Both the position numbers and the translations under genes were made by a program. A DNA stretch of 44,798 nt from Alphaproteobacteria bacterium (GTDB lineage Bacteria; Pseudomonadota; Alphaproteobacteria; VGDZ01), in assembly GCA_016869515.1 (NCBI GenBank), contig VGDZ01000021.1, positions 1-44,798 on the forward strand. Reading direction: 5' to 3'. The notes below the pieces were generated by a model that saw nothing but the letters and a program-made list of their open reading frames with translations, searched no databases and was not told where the DNA came from. Positions 39,459 through 44,798 of this stretch are shown piece by piece. Position 1 is the stretch's first letter. Each line of letters begins with the position of its first letter.

Positions 39459-41807
39459 CTATTCGCCGTAGGGAATCCAGACGTTCTTGACCTGCGTCGC
39501 CTGACGCAGGAACTCGGTGCCTTCGCCCTGGCGCGGATCGCGCCAGTCGCGGGCGCGGCCGTGATCGACCCAGCTGCGCTTGAGATCGGCGGCCGAAGCC
39601 GCTTCGACCCGCCGCGCCGCCTCGGCGTCGCCCGCCAGGCACCACACCGCATCGACGTCGCCGTGCGCGGCCAGGGTCTCGGCCAGGCCTCGGCGCTCGC
39701 CGGTGACGATCGCAAGCGCGCCCGGCGGCACGTCCGAAGTGTCGATCACCTGATAGAAATCGGTCGCCGGCAGGGGGCAACGCTGGGACGGCACCGCCAC
39801 CACCCGGTTGCCCATGGCCAGCGCCGGCGCCCAGATCGAAACGAAGGACAGCAGCGGCATGTCGTCGGGGCAGATCGCGCCGATCACGCCCAGCGCCTCG
39901 GGCATGGCCAGCGCCACGCCGCGCAATGGCGGATTGTGGACCTGGCCGTCGAACTTGTCCGCCCAGGCGCCCCAGGTGAACAGGCGGGCAAGGCTGGTCT
40001 CGACCTCGCGCTTGGCCTCGGCCTTGGAAGATCCCGCGACCTGGCAGAGGCGCCGCACGAATTCGTCCGCGCGCGCAGACAGGTTCTCCGCCAGGTAATA
40101 GAGCACCTGGGCGCGATTGTGCGCCGTGGCTTTGGTCCAGGCATCGGCCTTGCGCGCCGCTTCGACAGCGTTGCGAATGTCCTTGCGGTTGCCCTCGCCG
40201 ACCTCGCCGCCCGGCACAAGACGGCTATAGCCCGAATCCGGCCGCGCCTGCTTGCCGCCGACATGCAGCTTGGCGGTGCGGTCGATCGCCGCCGGCGGCG
40301 CCTTCAACCGCAGCGCCCTGGGCTTGGGCGGCGCATAGGCCGGCAGATCGGGCGCGAGATATTCGTACATGCCCTCGCGACCGCCCTCGCGGCCGAACCC
40401 GGATTCGCGATAGCCGCCGAATCCGCAGGCCGCATCGAACTGATTGGCGCAGTTGATCCAGACCGTGCCGGCCTTGAGCTTGGGCGCCACGTCCAGCGCC
40501 AAATTGACGTTCTCGGTCCAAACGCAGGCCGCCAGCCCGTAGCGGCTGTTGTTGGCCAGGGTCACCGCCTCCTCGGGCGTGCGGAAGGTCATCGCCGCCA
40601 GCACCGGGCCGAAAATCTCGACCTGGGCGACTTCGGCCGCCGGCGACACGCCGGTCAGCAGCGTCGGCGGGTAATAGCAGCCGGTTCCGGGCGGCGGCGT
40701 CTCGGACCGCCATAGCGTGGCGCCTTCGGCCACGCCGCGTTCGACCAAAGACTCGATACGCTGGCGCTGGCGCGGCGAGACCACCGCGCCGATGTCGGTG
40801 CATTTGTCGAGCGGATCGCCCATGCGCAGCGTATCCATCCGCGTCTTGAGCTTGACGTAGAGCCGCTCCGCCGTGCCCTCGTGCACCAGCAGCCGCGATC
40901 CGGCGCAGCACACTTGGCCCTGGTTGAACCAGATCGAGTCGACCGCGCCTTCGACCGCGGCGTCCAGATCGGCGTCGTCGAAGACGATGAAGGGCGACTT
41001 GCCGCCCAGTTCCAGCGTCAGCTTCTTGCCGCTGCCGGCGGTGGCGGCGCGGATCGAACGCCCGACCTCGGTCGAGCCGGTGAAGGCGATCTTGTCGATG
41101 CCGGCATGGCGGACGATGGTCTCGCCGACCTCGCCCGCGCCGGTGACGATGTTGAGCGCGCCCGCCGGCAATCCGGCCTCGGCCGCCAATTCGGCGAACA
41201 GCAGCGCCGACAGGCTGGTGTCTTCGGCCGGCTTGAGCACCACGGTGTTGCCAGCGGCCAGCGCTGGCGCCACTTTCCACGCCAGCATCAGGAGCGGGAA
41301 GTTCCAGGGCACGATCTGCCCGACCACGCCCAGCGGGCGATGGCCGGGGAACTCGGCGTCGCGCAACTGCGCCCAACCGGCGTGATGGTAGAAATGCCGC
41401 GCCACCAGCGGAAGGTCGATGTCGCGGGTCTCGCGGATCGGCTTGCCGTTGTCGAGCGTCTCGACCACCGCCAGCAGCCGCGCGTGGCGCTGCACCATGC
41501 GCGCCAGCGCATACAGCACCCGTGCCCGACCGTGGCCGCCCAGCCGCGTCCAACCCGGCAGCGCCTTGCGCGCCGCCGTGACCGCGGCATCGACGTCGCC
41601 TTCGCCGGCAAGCGCGATCTGGGCCAGGGTCTTGCCGCTGGCCGGATTGACGGTGGCGAAGGATTTTCCGGTCGAGGGCTTGACCCATTTGCCGCCGATG
41701 AACAGCCGGAACTGCTGGTCGTGGCGGGCCAGCCAGGCTTCGGCCACGCCTGCGCTTTCCGGCGCCGGTCCGTAATCCATGGAATCGAGGATAGCGGCGA
41801 TGTTCAT
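39459..41807 (-). CDS. ALDH16-family aldehyde dehydrogenase (two ALDH modules)
   Basis: This 782-residue protein joins a complete N-terminal aldehyde dehydrogenase (about 1-500) to a second, partial ALDH-like module (about 510-782). Module 1 has N169 (VPWNFP), K192, E266 (LELGGKS) and the catalytic cysteine C300 (GQVCCAGSR). Module 2 keeps a cofactor-domain look (CPDDMPLLSFVSIWAPALAM) but lacks a catalytic Cys block. This layout and length match bacterial ALDH16 proteins. ATG 41807 overlaps the deoC stop by 4 bases, so oxidation of DeoC-derived acetaldehyde to acetate is the natural inference. Confidence 0.92.
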   Translation of the reverse strand: MNIAAILDSMDYGPAPESAGVAEAWLARHDQQFRLFIGGKWVKPSTGKSFATVNPASGKTLAQIALAGEGDVDAAVTAARKALPGWTRLGGHGRARVLYALARMVQRHARLLAVVETLDNGKPIRETRDIDLPLVARHFYHHAGWAQLRDAEFPGHRPLGVVGQIVPWNFPLLMLAWKVAPALAAGNTVVLKPAEDTSLSALLFAELAAEAGLPAGALNIVTGAGEVGETIVRHAGIDKIAFTGSTEVGRSIRAATAGSGKKLTLELGGKSPFIVFDDADLDAAVEGAVDSIWFNQGQVCCAGSRLLVHEGTAERLYVKLKTRMDTLRMGDPLDKCTDIGAVVSPRQRQRIESLVERGVAEGATLWRSETPPPGTGCYYPPTLLTGVSPAAEVAQVEIFGPVLAAMTFRTPEEAVTLANNSRYGLAACVWTENVNLALDVAPKLKAGTVWINCANQFDAACGFGGYRESGFGREGGREGMYEYLAPDLPAYAPPKPRALRLKAPPAAIDRTAKLHVGGKQARPDSGYSRLVPGGEVGEGNRKDIRNAVEAARKADAWTKATAHNRAQVLYYLAENLSARADEFVRRLCQVAGSSKAEAKREVETSLARLFTWGAWADKFDGQVHNPPLRGVALAMPEALGVIGAICPDDMPLLSFVSIWAPALAMGNRVVAVPSQRCPLPATDFYQVIDTSDVPPGALAIVTGERRGLAETLAAHGDVDAVWCLAGDAEAARRVEAASAADLKRSWVDHGRARDWRDPRQGEGTEFLRQATQVKNVWIPYGE

Positions 41808-42817
41808 GCCAGGGGATGACGATGCGCGGCCGAATAGCGGCCGGTGACATGGTGTTCGAGCTGGCGCTCGATGTCGCCCAGCAGGCTGGAAGCGCCGATG
41901 CGGAACAGTTCGGGCTCCAACCACGGCCGGCCGAGTTCCTCGCACATCAGGAACTGGTAGTTGAGCACGTCCTTGGCCGCGGAAATGCCGCCGGCCGGCT
42001 TGAAGCCGATGCGTTGGCCGGTGCGTTCGCGATAGTCGCGGATCATGCGCAGCATGGTCAGCGACACCGGCAATGTCGCGTTGACCGTTTCCTTGCCGGT
42101 CGAGGTCTTGATGAAGTCGGCGCCGGCCATCATGCACACCGCCGAGGCCCGGGCGACGTTGCGCAGTGTGCCGAGATCGCCGGTGGCGAGGATGGTCTTG
42201 AGATGGGCCGGCCCACAGGCGGCGCGGAAGGCACGCACCTCGTCATGAAGCGCGCGCCAATCGCCGACCAAGGCATGCCGCCGCGAAATGACGATGTCGA
42301 TCTCGGCCGCGCCCGCCGCGACCGAGGCTTCGATTTCCTTGATGCGCAGGCCGAGCGGGCTGAGACCGGCGGGAAAGCCGGTCGAGACCGCCGCCACCGG
42401 AATGCCGCTGCCGGCCAGCGCCTCGACCGCGGTCGGCACCATTTCGTGATAGACGCAGACCGCGCCGACCTGGATCTTGCGATCGCCGAGACCCATCGCA
42501 TCGAGCAGGTCGCGCCGCACCGGCTGGCGGGCCTTGGCGCAAAGCCGCCGTACCCGCTCCCAGGTGTCGTCGCCCGACAGCGTGGTCAGGTCGATGCACT
42601 GGATCGCCTTGACCAGCCAGGCCGCCTGCCAATCCTTCTTGACCGTGCGCCGGCCGGGAAGCGTGGCGACACGGCGTTCGACCGCGCTGCGGTTGACCTT
42701 GAGGCCGTCGACCCAATCGAGGTCCAGCGCCATACCGGGATTGCGGCCGTGGCCGGCAACCGCCGGGTGTCGCGCGATGTCGGAATCGTTGCTGGGAACC
42801 GGCTGCAGCTTGGCCAT
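41804..42817 (-). CDS. deoC: Deoxyribose-phosphate aldolase
   Basis: This 337-residue class I aldolase splits 2-deoxyribose-5-phosphate into glyceraldehyde-3-phosphate and acetaldehyde. The Schiff-base lysine is K237 in FIKTSTGKE, the second lysine K273 in GFKPAGGI, and D174 lies in AEIDIVI. It is longer than E. coli DeoC, with an N-terminal extension of about 60 residues as in the eukaryote-like subgroup. It is probably the first gene of the nucleoside operon, 33 bases after the meaB stop, so read-through from meaB is possible. Confidence 0.95.
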   Translation of the reverse strand: MAKLQPVPSNDSDIARHPAVAGHGRNPGMALDLDWVDGLKVNRSAVERRVATLPGRRTVKKDWQAAWLVKAIQCIDLTTLSGDDTWERVRRLCAKARQPVRRDLLDAMGLGDRKIQVGAVCVYHEMVPTAVEALAGSGIPVAAVSTGFPAGLSPLGLRIKEIEASVAAGAAEIDIVISRRHALVGDWRALHDEVRAFRAACGPAHLKTILATGDLGTLRNVARASAVCMMAGADFIKTSTGKETVNATLPVSLTMLRMIRDYRERTGQRIGFKPAGGISAAKDVLNYQFLMCEELGRPWLEPELFRIGASSLLGDIERQLEHHVTGRYSAAHRHPLA

Positions 42818-42850
42818 GGGCGGCGAGTTTCCGCCTTGTCCGCAGGGCGG

Positions 42851-43765
42851 TCAAGCGCGACGGGCGAGATCGATCAGCCGTTCGGTCGCTTGATCGAGCG
42901 TCAACGCACCGGAGAGCGCCTGGGCTGCGATCGGTTCGACCGCAACCGCCTCGAGACGGCGTGCAAGCCGCTCGGTCGCCAACCCGATCAGCAATCGCCG
43001 CACCCGCGCCAGACGCTCGGCCTCGCCGCTCGGTTTCCCGGCGCGGGCAGCCTCGACCGCCGCCAACAGCGCGGCGATGCCCTGGCCCGACGTGGCGACG
43101 GTTTCGATCAGGGGCGGGGTTCGGCCCGAGGCCATGCCGATCGCCGCCGCCAACTGCGCCGCCGCGCGCTTGGCGCCGGGCAGGTCGGCCTTGTTGAGCA
43201 CCAGCACGTCGGCCACTTCCAGCAGACCGGCCTTCAGCGCCTGAATGTCGTCGCCCAGCCCCGGCGCGCAGACCACGCAAGTGACATGGGCTAGGCGCGA
43301 GATTTCGATCTCGGATTGGCCGACGCCGACCGTCTCGACGATCACGACCCCCTGGCCGGCGGCGTCCATGACATCGACCGCGCGCGCCGTCGCCGCCGCC
43401 AGCCCGCCGAGGTGGCCGCGCGCCGCCAGCGAGCGCACGAATACCCCCTCGTCCTCGGCCGCGATCAGCATGCGAATGCGGTCGCCCAGCACGGCGCCGC
43501 CGCTGAACGGGCTGGAGGGATCGACCGCCAGCACGCCCACCTTGCGCCCCTGCCGGCGCAAGGCGCCGATCATTGCCCCGACCAGGGTCGACTTGCCGGC
43601 GCCGGGCGCGCCGGTGACGCCGATCACTGTCGCCTGGCCGAGGCGCGGCAGGGCAGTGCGCAGCACGTCCGATGCCTCGGGCAGGTCGTCGATCACGGCG
43701 GTAAGCGCGCGCGCCAGCGCCGGGCGCCGGCCGGCCAGCCATTCCGCGATCCAGTTCGAATCCAT
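42851..43765 (-). CDS. meaB: MeaB/ArgK-family G-protein chaperone of methylmalonyl-CoA mutase
   Basis: This 304-residue GTPase protects and loads adenosylcobalamin-dependent acyl-CoA mutases. The P-loop is GAPGAGKST (52-60). DPSSPFSGGAVLGDRIRM, the switch motif VETVGVGQSE and the base motif NKADL follow. I chose ATG 43765; an ATG 21 bases upstream is also in frame. No mutase subunit is in the window. It diverges from the CoA-transferase gene with a 94-base gap. Confidence 0.92.
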   Translation of the reverse strand: MDSNWIAEWLAGRRPALARALTAVIDDLPEASDVLRTALPRLGQATVIGVTGAPGAGKSTLVGAMIGALRRQGRKVGVLAVDPSSPFSGGAVLGDRIRMLIAAEDEGVFVRSLAARGHLGGLAAATARAVDVMDAAGQGVVIVETVGVGQSEIEISRLAHVTCVVCAPGLGDDIQALKAGLLEVADVLVLNKADLPGAKRAAAQLAAAIGMASGRTPPLIETVATSGQGIAALLAAVEAARAGKPSGEAERLARVRRLLIGLATERLARRLEAVAVEPIAAQALSGALTLDQATERLIDLARRA

Positions 43766-43859
43766 TGACCAAGCTTGGGACGGCACGCCGACGCTGGCAA
43801 GTCGCCGGCCGAAGCGCCGCCGGTTTTCAAATCGACCGGCCTTGGTTTAGGCTTCTGCC

Positions 43860-44798
43860 ATGGACGGGGGGCGGCCCTTCGCGGGCCTAAAAGTGCTCGA
43901 TCTCAGCCAAGGCATCGCCGGACCGCAGGCCGGGATGATGCTGGCCCAGGCCGGCGCCGACGTCGCCAAGATCGAGCCGCCCGAGGGCGACTGGGGTCGG
44001 CGCATCGGCAAGCGTTTCGGCGAGCACTGCGCGGTGTCGCTGGCGATGAACCGCGGCAAGCGCAGCCTGGCGGTCGACATGAAAAGTGCCGAAGGCCGCG
44101 CGCTGGTCCGCCGTCTGGCACGATCCAGCGACGTGCTGATCGAGGGCTTCCGGCCGGGGGTGATGGCGCGGCTGGGGCTCGACTATCCGTCTTTGGCAAA
44201 GGAATGCCCGCGCTTGGTTTACGCCTCGGTCAGCGGCTTCGGGCAGGAGGGGCCGCTGTCGGAGCGACCGGCGACGGACTCCGTGCTGCAGGCCTTCAGC
44301 GGCATGTACCGGGCCAATGCGGCCGATGACGGCCTGCCGCGCCGGGTGACCTTCTTCCCGATCGACATGGTCACCGGAATCTGGGGCTATGGCGCCATCG
44401 TCACCGCGCTGTTTCACCGCCAGACGACGGGGCGCGGCACGCATCTCGATCTGGCGATGATGCGCGTCGCCGGCGCGATGCAGGCGATCGATCTGATCAA
44501 GTACCGCGCCGAGGGTCCCGCGCCCGAGATTCCGCTGGTGCCGCTCGGCGCCTATCGCACCCGCGACGGCTGGATCAGCCTGAGCGTGCTCAACGACGGA
44601 CAGTTCAAGGCGCTGATGGAAGCCATGGGATCGGCCGAATTGGCGCGCGATCCGCGCTTCGTCGACGCGGCGGCCAGGCGCGAGAACGGCGCGACCCTGC
44701 AGGCCATGCTCGAGCGGGAATTTCCCAAGCGCGATACGGCGGATTGGGACCAGCGGCTGGGCAAGGCCGGGATCCTGTCGGCGCCGATTGCCGATTTC
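43860..44798 (+). CDS. Class III CoA-transferase (CaiB/BaiF family), truncated by window end
   Basis: The first 313 codons of a family III acyl-CoA transferase (usually about 390-410 residues) are present. The N-terminal GLKVLDLSQGIAGPQAGMML, the DVAKIEPPEGDWGR CoA-binding region and MNRGKRSLAVDMK are typical. The catalytic aspartate is D169 in FFPIDMVTG, the same position as in CaiB. It transfers CoA between carboxylic acids; the acyl specificity is unknown. The start is ATG 43860, with MDGGRPFAGLKVLDLS as N-terminus. Confidence 0.93.
   Translation, partial: MDGGRPFAGLKVLDLSQGIAGPQAGMMLAQAGADVAKIEPPEGDWGRRIGKRFGEHCAVSLAMNRGKRSLAVDMKSAEGRALVRRLARSSDVLIEGFRPGVMARLGLDYPSLAKECPRLVYASVSGFGQEGPLSERPATDSVLQAFSGMYRANAADDGLPRRVTFFPIDMVTGIWGYGAIVTALFHRQTTGRGTHLDLAMMRVAGAMQAIDLIKYRAEGPAPEIPLVPLGAYRTRDGWISLSVLNDGQFKALMEAMGSAELARDPRFVDAAARRENGATLQAMLEREFPKRDTADWDQRLGKAGILSAPIADF

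Noticed and set aside
41808-42137. N-terminal extension of the ALDH16 protein.
   Set aside because: It reads through deoC in another frame; the ATG at 41807 overlaps the deoC stop as elsewhere in the operon.

Overview
The window looks like chromosome of a GC-rich alphaproteobacterium, probably near Rhodospirillales/Hyphomicrobiales. This is inferred from gene families rather than from a marker gene: TRAP and Aap-type transporters, a FixL-like PAS kinase, MeaB, an ALDH16-type dehydrogenase and a DUF1499 protein. Genes are tightly packed. Many neighbours share a 4-base ATGA stop/start overlap, and GTG starts are common.

Layout. (1) 1-673: 5' part of a His-rich, repeat-containing protein on the minus strand. 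(2) 832-6747: an acyl-CoA synthetase converging on an operon for a small protein, a 2-oxoacid dehydrogenase (E1 alpha, E1 beta, and an E2 that lacks its subunit-binding domain) and a Glu/Leu-type amino acid dehydrogenase. This looks like branched-chain or related amino acid oxidation. (3) 6808-10342: a perfect FNR/FixK-type box in the divergent gap before a large membrane hybrid histidine kinase, which carries a FixL-like candidate haem-PAS domain and two receiver domains. (4) 10353-17587: IlvD/Edd dehydratase and aspartate-dehydrogenase-like genes diverging from a flavoprotein plus a complete TRAP transporter, around a palindromic operator candidate. (5) About 17596-28731: an accessory island candidate. 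It runs from a 13-bp repeat just after dctM to the 3' end of tRNA-Arg(ACG). It holds integrase and IS debris, three copies of a long palindromic repeat, an aldolase/2-hydroxyacid dehydrogenase pair, and a seven-gene operon (GntR regulator, Aap-type amino acid ABC transporter, threonine aldolase, class V aminotransferase). (6) 28894-29652: a DUF1499 membrane protein. (7) 29660-42817: a twelve-gene minus-strand operon for nucleoside uptake and breakdown. (8) 42851-end: meaB, and a divergent class III CoA-transferase cut by the window end.

The nucleoside operon reads as one pathway. A secreted e(P4)-type phosphatase would make nucleosides from nucleotides, and two BMP-type binding proteins with an ABC transporter would import them. 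Cdd deaminates cytidines, and PunA and DeoA phosphorolyse purine and pyrimidine nucleosides. DeoC splits deoxyribose-5-phosphate, and an ALDH16-family enzyme would oxidise the acetaldehyde. Phosphopentomutase is not in the window. The unexplained member is a PhyH-type Fe(II)/2-oxoglutarate oxygenase embedded between deoA and the phosphatase; I consider it the best lead for undescribed biochemistry here. The second lead is the pairing of an FNR/FixK-type box with the FixL-like kinase. The third is the tRNA-bounded island with its palindromic repeats.
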